A DNA stretch of 64,000 nt from Vicingaceae bacterium (GTDB lineage Bacteria; Bacteroidota; Bacteroidia; Flavobacteriales_E; Vicingaceae), in contig JAOKCF010000005.1 in NCBI GenBank assembly GCA_028245195.1, positions 1 through 64,000 on the forward strand. Reading direction: 5' to 3'. This document shows positions 31,820-40,901 of this stretch, in pieces. The notes below the pieces were generated by a model that saw only the letters and a program-made list of their open reading frames with translations, had not been told where the DNA came from and did no database searches. The first letter of the stretch is position 1. Each line of letters begins with the position of its first letter. A program made the position numbers and the translations under genes.

Positions 31820-32815
31820 ATGAGCAACAATCTATACAAGGCATTTGTAGTGCGTGAGAATAAAGACGGCACTTTTAGCCGTTCTATTGAAGACAAAAAC
31901 ATTGATGATTTACCTGAAGGCGAAGTGTTAATTCGAGTAAAGTACGCTGCCTTAAACTATAAAGATGCGTTATCCTCTTCAGGTCATAAAGGAATAACTA
32001 GAGAATATCCTCATACACCTGGTGTAGATGCTTGTGGCATTGTAGTTAGCTCAGCAAGCTCCGAATTTAACGAAGGAGACGCTGTTATTGTTACTTCCTA
32101 CGACTTTGGTATGAATACTTCTGGTGGCTTTCAGGAATATATTAGAGTGCCTGCAAAATGGCCTGTGAAGCTACCACCAAAGCTGACCTTAGAAGAAAGC
32201 ATGATTTTGGGAACAGGTGGTTTTACTGCAGCCCTTTCGCTCTTTAAAATGGAAATGAACGGCCAAAACCCAGAAATGGGTTCCATTTTAGTCACCGGTG
32301 CCACAGGTGGTGTTGGAAGTATGGCTGTTACAATTTTGGCCCAAAATGACTATAAAGTAATTGCTGCAAGCGGAAAAAAAGAAGCCCACGATTATTTGAG
32401 AGAATTAGGTGCAACAGAAATAATATCAAGAGAAGAGACAAATGACCAGAGTGGACGTCCTTTACTTCGACCAAAATGGGCAGGTGCCATTGATACAGTT
32501 GGTGACAATACTTTGGCCACTTGCATTAAGGCGTGTGGAAGAAACGGAAGTATTGCGGTTTGCGGGTTGGTAGAATCTCCAAAATTAGATACTACAGTGT
32601 ATCCTTTCATCTTGAACGGAGTGAATGTGTTGGGTATCGAAACAGCAGAAACTCCTAGAAAATTTCGCTTAAAAATTTGGGAATTACTAGCCGACGAATG
32701 GAAACCAAACCACTTAGATAAAATAAAAAAGGTCATATCTCTAGATGAATTAGAGCCTTACATTCAAGCTATGTTGGAAGGTAATTCTAAAGGAAGAGTA
32801 TTGGTGAAGTTTTAA
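31820..32815 (+). CDS. YhdH/YhfP-type zinc-independent medium-chain reductase
   Basis: This 331-residue protein of the medium-chain dehydrogenase/reductase superfamily belongs to the YhdH/YhfP/AcuI group, which reduces acryloyl-CoA-like or quinone-like substrates with NADPH. Visible marks are the opening VRENKDGTFSRSIEDKNI, PHTPGVDACGIV, the cofactor-binding VTGATGGVGSMAVTIL, and the late GLVESPKLDTTVYPFILNGV. The zinc ligand pattern of alcohol dehydrogenases is missing, as expected in this group. It is the last gene of its three-gene operon. Physiological substrate unknown. Confidence 0.9.
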   Translation: MSNNLYKAFVVRENKDGTFSRSIEDKNIDDLPEGEVLIRVKYAALNYKDALSSSGHKGITREYPHTPGVDACGIVVSSASSEFNEGDAVIVTSYDFGMNTSGGFQEYIRVPAKWPVKLPPKLTLEESMILGTGGFTAALSLFKMEMNGQNPEMGSILVTGATGGVGSMAVTILAQNDYKVIAASGKKEAHDYLRELGATEIISREETNDQSGRPLLRPKWAGAIDTVGDNTLATCIKACGRNGSIAVCGLVESPKLDTTVYPFILNGVNVLGIETAETPRKFRLKIWELLADEWKPNHLDKIKKVISLDELEPYIQAMLEGNSKGRVLVKF

Positions 32816-32898
32816 GGATACTTATCTTTAAAAAAAGTAATTCCTTACGGCCCAATTACGAGCAGTTTTTATGGAACTTTGCCTCCTCAATCATTCCT

Positions 32899-33285
32899 AT
32901 GTCAAAAACAGCAGAACTTTTAATTTACAACGAACGAAAACTAAGTTTTCAAGAAGAACCTTTGGAAGCTTACTTGCAACATCACGAAATCGAAGATGCC
33001 TTCCTCTCCTACTCGTCAGAAAATGAACGAGGGTATATAGGGATTTGGGAAATCGTAAATAATCGGTTAAAGTTAGTTGAACTGAAGGGGTTTGACCACA
33101 ACATGAAAATGGTGGGCATTGAGGATTTGTTTCAAAATCCGGACAATGTATTTGCTTCTTGGTACAGGGGAGAAATCAACATCTTTATTGACCATTCGTT
33201 CGATCCTAACAAAAGAGATATAAAAAAACGGCGACTTATTTTCGAAGACGGCGTTTTGGTTGATTATATTGACCTTCCTAGATAA
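32899..33285 (+). CDS. Hypothetical 128-residue protein
   Basis: The product is a small soluble protein without signal peptide or membrane segments. It contains ENERGYIGIWEIVNNRLKLVEL, similar in shape to a Bacteroidota family with a 'WRGYVATWEI.D.KLYL' stretch. It ends in RRLIFEDGVLVDYIDLPR. I do not recognise a function. It starts 84 bases after the reductase gene and may be separately transcribed. It is the last intact gene before the decayed blaI region. Confidence 0.7.
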   Translation: MSKTAELLIYNERKLSFQEEPLEAYLQHHEIEDAFLSYSSENERGYIGIWEIVNNRLKLVELKGFDHNMKMVGIEDLFQNPDNVFASWYRGEINIFIDHSFDPNKRDIKKRRLIFEDGVLVDYIDLPR

Positions 33286-33312
33286 AATTTATCTTAAATT
33301 TTATTGATTTAC

Positions 33313-33360
33313 TTTCATTACTATAAATGTAGTTATTAAACTACATTTATAGTAATGAAA
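33313..33360. promoter_or_regulatory. Perfect 22-base inverted repeat, BlaI/MecI-type operator
   Basis: Two exactly complementary 22-base arms, 33313-33334 and 33339-33360, surround a 4-base centre (ATTA). Each arm contains the quasi-palindrome ACTATAAATGTAGT or its complement, the ACTA...TAGT pattern resembling BlaI/MecI operator half-sites. The right arm covers the blaI start codon at 33355. It most likely bound the BlaI-type repressor encoded next to it, so the repressor would have regulated its own gene. A hairpin role in RNA is possible too. Confidence 0.72.
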
Positions 33361-33730
33361 AATTTAAGTGAAAAGGAATTAGAACTTATGAATCATCTCT
33401 GGGAGATTAACAAGGGATATATGAAAGACATTGTTAGTAAGTATAAGGATCCAAAGCCTGCCTATACTATAATTTAAACCCTAATAACTAGACTTTTAGC
33501 TAAAAAACATATTGGATTTACATTAAATGGTAGAGATAAAGAGTACTACCCTATTTTAAAAAAAAACTTCCTATTTTAAGCAAGAATTTACTCAAATTAT
33601 GAATAAGTACTTTGATAAATTGCCCAGTCAATTCGGGTCCTTTTTTACAGAAGAAGCCAATATTGATCTAACACAATTGGAAGAGTTGCAAAGTATGATT
33701 AGCAAAAAATTGAACAAAAATCCAAATTAA
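33355..33730 (+). pseudogene. Broken BlaI/MecI-type repressor gene
   Basis: The frame from ATG 33355 begins KNLSEKELELMNHLWEINKG and YMKDIVSKYKDPKPAYTII, the winged-helix start of the BlaI/MecI/CopY family. It is stopped at 33475-33477 (TAA, codon 41), where the family has a serine in the TVSTLI segment. Further on (ITRLLAKKHIGF, GRDKEYYPIL) the frame shifts at an A9 run near 33559-33567. It then continues to 33730 as YFKQEFTQIMNKYFDKLPSQ and ISKKLNKNPN. One nonsense change and one base insertion make a non-functional gene. It is directly followed by the decayed M56 protease, the usual blaI-blaR1 pairing. Confidence 0.85.
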
Positions 33731-33731
33731 A

Positions 33732-35060
33732 ATGACACTATTTTTATTCAAAGCCTTCACAATCGCATGCGCACTTTAACTCTTTTATAGAGTTATTCTT
33801 CATGCATCAGGCAATTTTAAGTTTAACAGATTTTATTTATTAAGCGCACAAGCACTTTCAATAATATTACCTTTTATATCATTTACCGTTATAACTCCTA
33901 ACCAAGACAACTTACTATTTACAGAAGGCAATAAGATATTAACTGAAGTCGCCGCGGTGAGTAATAAGATTCAAGAGTCTACTATTTTCCAAGAGAATAC
34001 TTTTGAGTGGATGACGTTCTTCAGCTTGCTTTACAAATTGGTCGCTGTTTGTTTATTGATCAGATTAGTTTTCAATTCAAGAACGTTGCTATTTAAGCAA
34101 ACTAAAAGTGATTTAACGTTAAATGGAATGCAGGTATACTTTTATAAAGGAAAGCTGATCTATAGTTTTTTCAATCGACTATATGTCCCAGAATCATACC
34201 TTAATGAAATAGTTGAAGAAAGTGTTTTAAAACATGAACACACCCTCTACAATCAATTACACAGTATTGATAATGTAATTAGCGAAATCTATTCCATTGT
34301 ATTCTGGTGTAATCCAGTTTCCTGGTTAATTAAAAAATCAATTAGAACCAACCATGAATATTTAGCAGATGATTAAGTTATCAAGCAAACTATTGCTACT
34401 TCGTATATGCAAACAATTATAAATCTCTCTAGTCAACCTAGTCAAATTTTATTAGTTAGTAACTTCTCTTATTTATCCATTAAAAATAGATTCAAAATGA
34501 TTCAAAAGAAAAATTCAACTTTCAAACAACTATCAGCATCTTCGTTAAGTATGATACTTGCATTTGGGCTTTTTACCCTTTTTGCCTTTAAAGCTGAAAA
34601 AGTAAATCAGACAATTGATCGTCAAATTACCAATCAAACAGGTTTTGGTTTGTATAAAAAGCCAAGTGGAATTCCTGTACCCTATGATGCGATTAAAAAA
34701 GTTTCGTCTGAATTTGGCATGAGAATACATCCTATTAAGATGGTGAATGTTATGCACAACGGTGTTGACATTATCTCGGACGAAGGAACGCCAATTTTAG
34801 CAGCACAAAATGGAACTGTACTAAAAGTAATTAGAGATAAAAAGGGCTATGGCAACCATATCATTATTAAACATAACATTAAATACAAAACCCTATATGC
34901 TCATTTAAGTAGCATTGATGTAAAAGAAGGGGAAGTTTTAAAAGAGATACAAACCATAGGGCTAATTGGAAATTCGGGGACTTCAATAAAAACTCTTCTA
35001 CACTACGAAATTCATGAATTTGATAAACCAATTGATCCTGACATTAAAGAAGGTTGTTAA
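33732..35060 (+). pseudogene. Broken M56 (BlaR1-like) membrane protease fused to an M23 domain
   Basis: One continuous frame of 443 codons runs from ATG 33732 to 35060 but contains two TAA stops, at 33777-33779 and 34374-34376. The first half is an M56/BlaR1-like membrane protein (LLSAQALSIILPFISFTVI, VFWCNPVSWLIKKSIRTNHEYLADD). The zinc motif that should be HExxH reads HEHTL, so its second histidine is lost. The last 160 residues are an M23 (LytM) domain with FGMRIHPIKMVNVMHNGVD and a TLLHYEIHEF ending, where the family has HLHFEI. The 5' part and the reading downstream of the second stop are still aligned, so decay is recent. Confidence 0.85.
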
Positions 35061-35076
35061 TCTACTATTTAAAAAT

Positions 35077-35108
35077 AAAAAGGGCTGCGAAAATCGCAGC
35101 CCTTTTTT
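35077..35108. terminator. Hairpin terminator between the decayed M56 gene and fabI
   Basis: AAAAAGGGCTGCGA (35077-35090) pairs with TCGCAGCCCTTTTTT (35094-35108) around a 3-base loop, giving a stem of about 14 pairs with A/T-run flanks on both sides. It serves both the plus-strand pseudogene and the minus-strand fabI. Confidence 0.9.
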
Positions 35109-35130
35109 GATATATTATATCCTTACTATC

Positions 35131-35940
35131 TTAAGAAAACTTCTCAATCACTTTTTGGGTAACTCCTGTATTCGAGAATCCTCCATCGTGAAACAAGTTT
35201 TGCATGGTCACGTATTTTGTCAAATCAGAGAACATGGTAACGCAATAGTTTGCACAGTCAAGTGCTGAAGCATTTCCTAGTGGAGACATATCTTCAGCAT
35301 AATTAATGAATCCATCAAAGCCCTTTACTCCGCTTCCTGCTGTTGTAACTGTTGGCGATTGAGAAATAGTATTTACTCTTACTTTTTTTGCTTCACCATA
35401 ATGGTATCCAAAACTTCTTGTAATTGATTCTAACAACGACTTAGCATCTGACATATCATTGTAATCAGGAAATACTCGCTGAGCCGCTATATAGGTTAAA
35501 GCAACCACAGAACCCCACTCATTGATGGCATCCATTTTTTTTGCTACTTGCAATACTTTGTGTAAACTCATAGCAGAAACATCCATGGTTTTATGATACC
35601 AATCGTAGTTAGTTCCATCATAAGGTCTACCTTTTCTAACGTTTGGTGACATTCCTATTGAATGTAGAATAAAATCAATCTTACCGCCCAATACTTCCAT
35701 TGATTGAGTAATTAGATTTTCTAAATCTTCCACTGAGGTAGCATCAGCAGGAATAACTGTTGCATTGCAAGCGTCTGCTAACTTTTGAATCTCCCCCATT
35801 CTCATTGCAATTGGAGCATTGGTTAAGGTAAATGTTGCACCTTGGGTTTTCGCTTGCTCTGCAACTTTCCAAGCAATTGATTGCTCGTTCAATGCACCAA
35901 AAATAATTCCTCTTTTTCCTTGTAATAAGTTATTTGACAT
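35131..35940 (-). CDS. fabI: Enoyl-[acyl-carrier-protein] reductase (FabI)
   Basis: This 269-residue short-chain dehydrogenase catalyses the last reduction step of each fatty acid elongation cycle with NAD(P)H. It shows the N-terminal GKRGIIFGALNEQSIAWKVAEQ and the FILHSIGMSPN motif. The active site Tyr160-x6-Lys167 lies in DYNDMSDAK. Length matches FabI (262 in E. coli). A TATATTTG box on the minus strand at 35963-35970 is a likely -7 element just upstream. Triclosan-type inhibitors target this enzyme family in general. Confidence 0.95.
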   Translation of the reverse strand: MSNNLLQGKRGIIFGALNEQSIAWKVAEQAKTQGATFTLTNAPIAMRMGEIQKLADACNATVIPADATSVEDLENLITQSMEVLGGKIDFILHSIGMSPNVRKGRPYDGTNYDWYHKTMDVSAMSLHKVLQVAKKMDAINEWGSVVALTYIAAQRVFPDYNDMSDAKSLLESITRSFGYHYGEAKKVRVNTISQSPTVTTAGSGVKGFDGFINYAEDMSPLGNASALDCANYCVTMFSDLTKYVTMQNLFHDGGFSNTGVTQKVIEKFS

Positions 35941-35979
35941 GTTATCCGGTTTTGTAAGTACGCAAATATAGTTTTTCTC

Positions 35980-37635
35980 TTAAATCTGTAATAATTCTCT
36001 AGCATTATTCATTGCAGCATCTGTCATCGTTGCACCACTCAGCATTTTTGCTACCTCCTCAACTCGGTCTGTTTGCGAAAGCTTTTTCAATTGTGTAATG
36101 CTTCTTTCATCTACAACTTCTTTGTAAACAAAGTAGTGGTGTTCTCCTTTCGCAGCTAGCTGTGGTAAATGGGTGATCGATATTACCTGACGTTGATGCC
36201 CCATGTTTGCTAAAATAGCACCCATCTTTTCGGCTATTTCTCCCGAAACACCGGTATCAATTTCGTCAAATAATATAGTGGGTAAATGTTGGTGTTTGGC
36301 CAATATTTCTTTGATGGCTAACATTAATCTAGATGTTTCTCCTCCCGATGCCGTTTTGGAAACCAATGCAGGTTGAATTCCTTTATTGGCTGAAAATAAG
36401 AAGTCAAATGCATCTTTTCCGTCCTTCGTATACTCAGAAAGTTGTTGATGCTTTACTTCGAGTTTTGCAAATGGAATACCTATAAGTTTTAGCGTTTCCT
36501 CAACCTGTTGTTGAAATGCCTCTAAAACCGACACTCTACCTTTGGTTAATTGAGTGCTTTGATCCTTTAGCCTCGTCTCTATTTTAACTAATTCGATTTC
36601 TAACTTTCTAAGCGCGTCATCAGAGTTGGTTAAGCACAATAATTGAGTTTGGATGCTCTCTTTTTTCTCTATCAAATCATCTGCGTTCACACACATATGC
36701 TTCTTTTGAAGTCTATGAATTTCTCCCAATCGCTCCTCAACATATTGATGTCGTTCAGGATCGTATTCAAACAATTGAGCCTTATCCTCCAGTTCACTTG
36801 CAACATCTTGCAGTTCGATTAAAGTGCTATTGACACGGGTCAGCAATTCTCCAAAACTTTCGTCGTAGCGCTCTGATTGGGCTAAAACTTGTTTTAAAGA
36901 TGCCAACTGGTCAGTAATATTCTCCTCCTTATCAGAAAGTAAGTTTTGTCCCAACGACAAATTTCTAAGAATTTCTTCACTGTTTGCAAAACGCATCTGC
37001 TCCTGCTCCAACGTCTCGTTCTCCCCTTTTTGGAAGTTGAGTTTAGTTAACTCTTCAAATTGAAAATTTAAATAATCTTCTTGTTGTTTCGCTTCGGCAA
37101 GATCTGCTTGAAAAGAGCTAATCTTCTTCTTTAAATCACTGTAATTTTTAAAATTAAGTTTATATGATTGAAACAAATCAGCACTACACGCTAAGGCATC
37201 AATTATTTTAAGTTGAAAAGTAGCATCGTTAATTTGAAGGGTTTGTTCTTGAGAATGGATATCTATCAGCTGAACACCTAGTTTTTTAAGAACGTCAAGG
37301 GTGCACGGTGTGTCGTTTATAAAACTTCTGCTTTTTCCATTTCCATTAATCTCCCTACGGAGAATACTTTCGTCAGAATAATCTAAATTATTTTCATCAA
37401 AGAATTTTTGAAGCGAATAGTTTTTCAACTTAAAGTTCCCTTCCACAATGGACTTTTTCGTGCTATCTTTTAAAACTGAATGGTCCGCTCTATTTCCAAG
37501 AATCAACCCTAAAGCTCCCAAGAGTATCGATTTTCCAGCACCAGTCTCTCCTGTTATAACAGAAAGTCCGCTATGAAAATCAATTTCGACTCGATCGATT
37601 AAAGCGAAATTTTTAATGGAAAGTTGTTTCAGCAT
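35980..37635 (-). CDS. recN: DNA repair protein RecN
   Basis: The 551-residue protein is an SMC-like ATPase for repair of double-strand breaks. It starts with LSIKNFALIDRVEIDFHSGL and Walker A GETGAGKS. A long coiled coil follows in the middle (for example QEEQMRFANSEEILR). Signature TASGGETSRLMLAIKEIL and Walker B TILFDEIDTGVSGEIAEKM are near the C-terminus. Length is typical. It is the last gene of the bamD-rpoZ-coaBC-DUF4835-recN minus-strand cluster, 45 bases after DUF4835. Confidence 0.95.
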   Translation of the reverse strand: MLKQLSIKNFALIDRVEIDFHSGLSVITGETGAGKSILLGALGLILGNRADHSVLKDSTKKSIVEGNFKLKNYSLQKFFDENNLDYSDESILRREINGNGKSRSFINDTPCTLDVLKKLGVQLIDIHSQEQTLQINDATFQLKIIDALACSADLFQSYKLNFKNYSDLKKKISSFQADLAEAKQQEDYLNFQFEELTKLNFQKGENETLEQEQMRFANSEEILRNLSLGQNLLSDKEENITDQLASLKQVLAQSERYDESFGELLTRVNSTLIELQDVASELEDKAQLFEYDPERHQYVEERLGEIHRLQKKHMCVNADDLIEKKESIQTQLLCLTNSDDALRKLEIELVKIETRLKDQSTQLTKGRVSVLEAFQQQVEETLKLIGIPFAKLEVKHQQLSEYTKDGKDAFDFLFSANKGIQPALVSKTASGGETSRLMLAIKEILAKHQHLPTILFDEIDTGVSGEIAEKMGAILANMGHQRQVISITHLPQLAAKGEHHYFVYKEVVDERSITQLKKLSQTDRVEEVAKMLSGATMTDAAMNNARELLQI

Positions 37636-37680
37636 GACTCAAAGTTAAGCCGTAATCCTGTTTAATAAAATAAGAAAGAT

Positions 37681-38574
37681 TTATTTTCTCAATTTATCGT
37701 ACTTGTTCGAGTTTCCAGGATCAATAATAATCAGAAGCTCACTAATCTCTGATTGTTCCTGAGGGGTAGCTTCTTCATATAGATTTAATAACTCTTGCAG
37801 TTTCGCATTGAACAATGCTTGCAAATTGTATGAAGATGGTGCAACGTTGTGAATTGGACGTAGGGACCTTAAACTAGCTGTAATCTGCCTTCTTGCCCTT
37901 CCCATATCTTGTTGCATCATATCAAATCCATTGATGTGATAATCGTAGTACAATTTCCGTAATGGCTTAAACCGTGCACTTAAGGCATTATCCACCAACC
38001 AATACCTATTTCGCTGATCTTCGAAAGCCTTCCATCCGCTTTGAGAGGAAGCTTGAGCAAAGTTTACGATTTGCTGTGCCTGTTGGAAAAACTTTGTTCC
38101 TCCCTCAAAAGAGTAACTATCGTAATCATAACCCAAAATCATATAAACATAATATCCGAGTATGGTCGCTAACTCACCACCATAAGCACTTTCGTTATAA
38201 ATTAACGGTTCAAATTGATTGAACCGAATAACAAAATCCTCATCTCTTATATTCATGATCGGGCTTTTATAACCGGAATTAAATATTGGTCGTGAAACTT
38301 GAACTTGAATATTCCCCTTGAACTCATTGGCACTAACCCGCTCAGTCAGGTTGATTAATATACTACAATCAATTCTCTCATGTGTTTGAAATTCGTCTGA
38401 AGTCCATTTGCGGCCATTCACCAAGTCAAATATCTGCCGTTGCATTTCATCAAACATTGTCCGCTCACTTCCATTTACCTGACGAGAATTTACATCAACT
38501 ACACAATTTAACTCTTGAGATAAAACAATACCTGTAAGCGAAAAAAGAAGTGAAAAAAAAATTATCCGAGCCAT
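37681..38574 (-). CDS. DUF4835 family exported protein
   Basis: The 297-residue exported protein has a signal peptide (IIFFSLLFSLTGIVLSQE). It belongs to DUF4835, recognised from NCVVDVNSRQVNGSERTMFDEMQ and the NPGNSNKYDKLRK-like tail (here DPGNSNKYDKLRK). Many aromatic residues and the pattern YNYYVYMILGYDYDSYSF-like (YYVYMILGYDYDSYSFEGG) occur mid-protein. It is almost always found between coaBC and recN in Bacteroidota. Its start overlaps the coaBC end by 13 bases. Function unknown to me; possibly linked with type IX secretion. Confidence 0.88.
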   Translation of the reverse strand: MARIIFFSLLFSLTGIVLSQELNCVVDVNSRQVNGSERTMFDEMQRQIFDLVNGRKWTSDEFQTHERIDCSILINLTERVSANEFKGNIQVQVSRPIFNSGYKSPIMNIRDEDFVIRFNQFEPLIYNESAYGGELATILGYYVYMILGYDYDSYSFEGGTKFFQQAQQIVNFAQASSQSGWKAFEDQRNRYWLVDNALSARFKPLRKLYYDYHINGFDMMQQDMGRARRQITASLRSLRPIHNVAPSSYNLQALFNAKLQELLNLYEEATPQEQSEISELLIIIDPGNSNKYDKLRK

Positions 38575-39746
38575 TTCAATTGTATGCTATCTATAATATC
38601 CTGCGCCACTGCGGACTTACTTTTTAACTCAAAATCGACCACGTTATTGTCCTTGTGAAGAATGGTAGTTTTATTGTTGTCGCCACCAAACCCGGCTCCA
38701 TTATCGCGCAAGGAATTTAAAACCATCATGTCGCAATTTTTACGTTCCATTTTAGTTTGAGCGTTTTCTAATTCATTGTTTGTTTCGAGGGCAAAACCCA
38801 CTACAAAATCTCCTTTCTTCTTATGGGCTCCAATTTCTGCCAATATATCAACGGTAGGAGTCAACTCAAGCGACAAGTCTTCAGTTTTCTTCTTTATTTT
38901 TTGATTTGCGGGCTTTGCTACAGTGTAATCTGCAACTGCAGCAGCACATATGTATAAATTGGCCTTGTTTCCTCTAACCGCTGCTAACATTTCTCCAGCC
39001 GATTTAACCTTTATGAGTTGTGCACCATTTGGAGCCGTCAATTGAGTGGGTCCTGAAATTAGAATTACTTCTGCACCTTTATTTAATACTTTTTCTGCCA
39101 AGGCAAACCCCATTTTACCAGAACTATGATTTCCAATAAATCGAACAGGGTCAATTGCTTCGTAAGTAGGACCGGCAGTAATAACTACTTTTTTCCCTAC
39201 CCAAGAACTGTCTTCAGATGAAATGGCTTTTATAATACTCTCCACTTCTGCCATTCTTCCTTCGCCCACTAGTCCGCTTGCTAGCTCGCCACTTTCAGAA
39301 GGAATAAGAACATTGTCAAATCCCTCCAATCTCTTTATATTCTGTTGATTTGACGGGTGTTTAAACATATCCAAATCCATTGCAGGAGCGAAAAACGTTT
39401 TGTTTTGCATTGAAAAGTAAGCGGCTAGAAGCAAATTATCACAAATACCATTAGCCATTTTAGCGATGGTATTTTGTGTTGCTGGAGCCAACAAGAAAAA
39501 GTCAGCCCATTTGGCTAACTCAACATGATTGTTCCACTCTCCAGTCTTCGCATCAGAATATTCCGAGTAAACTGGGTTTTTGGAAAGTGTTGATAAAGTA
39601 AGAGGTGTAATGAAACCGACTGCATCAGGAGTCATTACCACCTTGACGTGTGCACCCTTTTTAATAAGTTCTCTGCACAACACTGCTGATTTATACGCTG
39701 CGATGCTGCCACTTATTCCTAAAAGTACATTTTTGCCTTTCAGCAT
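38562..39746 (-). CDS. coaBC: Bifunctional phosphopantothenoylcysteine decarboxylase / phosphopantothenate-cysteine ligase
   Basis: The protein joins CoaC and CoaB to convert phosphopantothenate to phosphopantetheine in coenzyme A synthesis. The N-terminal flavin domain starts GKNVLLGISGSIAAYKSA and contains LAPATQNTIAKMANGICDNLL (the FMN-binding and ASANT-like region). The C-terminal ligase has ITAGPTYEAIDPVRFIGNHSSGKMG and FALETNNELENA. I chose the ATG at 39744-39746 (394 residues). A longer frame starting at 39794 overlaps rpoZ and adds a non-conserved leader. The gap to rpoZ is one base. Confidence 0.95.
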   Translation of the reverse strand: MLKGKNVLLGISGSIAAYKSAVLCRELIKKGAHVKVVMTPDAVGFITPLTLSTLSKNPVYSEYSDAKTGEWNNHVELAKWADFFLLAPATQNTIAKMANGICDNLLLAAYFSMQNKTFFAPAMDLDMFKHPSNQQNIKRLEGFDNVLIPSESGELASGLVGEGRMAEVESIIKAISSEDSSWVGKKVVITAGPTYEAIDPVRFIGNHSSGKMGFALAEKVLNKGAEVILISGPTQLTAPNGAQLIKVKSAGEMLAAVRGNKANLYICAAAVADYTVAKPANQKIKKKTEDLSLELTPTVDILAEIGAHKKKGDFVVGFALETNNELENAQTKMERKNCDMMVLNSLRDNGAGFGGDNNKTTILHKDNNVVDFELKSKSAVAQDIIDSIQLKWLG

Positions 39747-39747
39747 G

Positions 39748-40080
39748 TTATGCTTCTTCTGTATCGTCTTTTGGATTTCTGTAGTACGTACCACCTGTCA
39801 TGTATTCTTTCATTGCTATTGCATTAGACTTTGGTAGACTTTCGTAAAATTTAGAAATTTCGATTTGCTCTCTATTTTCAAAAACTTCGTCCAGATTATC
39901 TGTAGTTGTTGCAAATTCAGCTAACTTGCCATTTAACTCTTCTTTCATTTCAAGAGCAATTTGGTTTGAACGTTTTGATATGATAGCAATCGCTTCGTAA
40001 ATGTTACCAGTCTTTGAATCAATATCAACAATGTTTCTAGTGATTGTTGATTTTGCTGCGTCTACTTCTTTATAATTCAT
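39748..40080 (-). CDS. rpoZ: DNA-directed RNA polymerase omega subunit (RpoZ/Rpb6-like)
   Basis: This 110-residue protein fits the Bacteroidota omega subunit, with AKSTITRNIVDIDSKTGNIYEAIAIISKRSNQIA as the omega/Rpb6 core. In that core a KSxTRN start is followed by the helix that binds the beta' subunit. It starts inside the end of bamD (11-base overlap) and is followed one base later by coaBC. The C-terminal half is a lineage-typical extension. The name rests on this core and on the well-known bamD-rpoZ-coaBC order. Confidence 0.85.
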   Translation of the reverse strand: MNYKEVDAAKSTITRNIVDIDSKTGNIYEAIAIISKRSNQIALEMKEELNGKLAEFATTTDNLDEVFENREQIEISKFYESLPKSNAIAMKEYMTGGTYYRNPKDDTEEA

Positions 40081-40897
40081 CTTTACTTCGTTTTTCAGCT
40101 AAGAAACGTTCTTGTTCCCTAATTAGTTTTGCATAGACAAGCTTTGCTTCTTCTATACTGTTTCTATCTGCAAAATTATCAATAAAATCATAATAAGCCT
40201 CTATTCCTTCGTCAAATCGTTGTTTTTTCTTTGAAACAACGGAGTTTGAAGCCAAGTAATAGTAACTTTTTAATACAGTTAATTTAATCTCTTCTAAGTA
40301 TTTTGTATCTGGATACTTGGTAATCATATTGTTAAGTGCTACAATTGCCGATTGGTATTTTCGAATTTTGAAATATTGATATGAATTTAAAAACTCCTTT
40401 GCCTCTAGTTTGCTATTCAATATATCTACTAAAGTGTTCGCAGAATCAACTAATTCACTTTTAGGATAGGTATTTACAAAAATTTGAAGCTCCTCAAGCG
40501 CAAGTTTTGTGGGTGTTTGGTCTAAGCTTGGTCCTGGAGCATCTAAATAATTACAATATGCACTCATAAACAAAGCCTCTTGAGCATATTCACTTAGCGA
40601 ATAAGTTGAAGCATAGCTTCGAAACATATATGCCGCTTGAAACAAATCATCTATATGGTAATTCGCATAAGCATAATAGAAAAAAAGCTTCTGCCCTTTT
40701 TCTGTTCCTTTATATAAGGGCAATAATTCTTCGAACAAAGGCATCGCTTTAAGATACTCCCCATTTTCATAATACTCAATACTTTTTGTGTACTTCAATT
40801 CAGGGTTAGGACTCTTCAATACTTTCTGATATTCGCTGCAGCCTGCAAAGAATAGAGAAACAATAAGAACCATAAAAAAGACATACTTCTTTACCAT
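40070..40897 (-). CDS. bamD: Outer membrane assembly lipoprotein BamD
   Basis: The 275-residue lipoprotein has the lipobox FFAGC (lipid cysteine near residue 19). Several tetratricopeptide-like repeats follow: EYLKAMPLFEELLPLYKG, YAQEALFMSAYCNYLD and YQSAIVALNNMITKYPDTKY. BamD belongs to the BAM complex that inserts outer-membrane proteins. It opens the operon with rpoZ, coaBC, DUF4835 and recN. Its start sits right behind a strong TTG-N19-TATTTTTG promoter (40902-40931), so the mRNA may begin at or within a few bases of the ATG. Confidence 0.92.
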   Translation of the reverse strand: MVKKYVFFMVLIVSLFFAGCSEYQKVLKSPNPELKYTKSIEYYENGEYLKAMPLFEELLPLYKGTEKGQKLFFYYAYANYHIDDLFQAAYMFRSYASTYSLSEYAQEALFMSAYCNYLDAPGPSLDQTPTKLALEELQIFVNTYPKSELVDSANTLVDILNSKLEAKEFLNSYQYFKIRKYQSAIVALNNMITKYPDTKYLEEIKLTVLKSYYYLASNSVVSKKKQRFDEGIEAYYDFIDNFADRNSIEEAKLVYAKLIREQERFLAEKRSKDEL

Positions 40898-40901
40898 GTT
40901 G

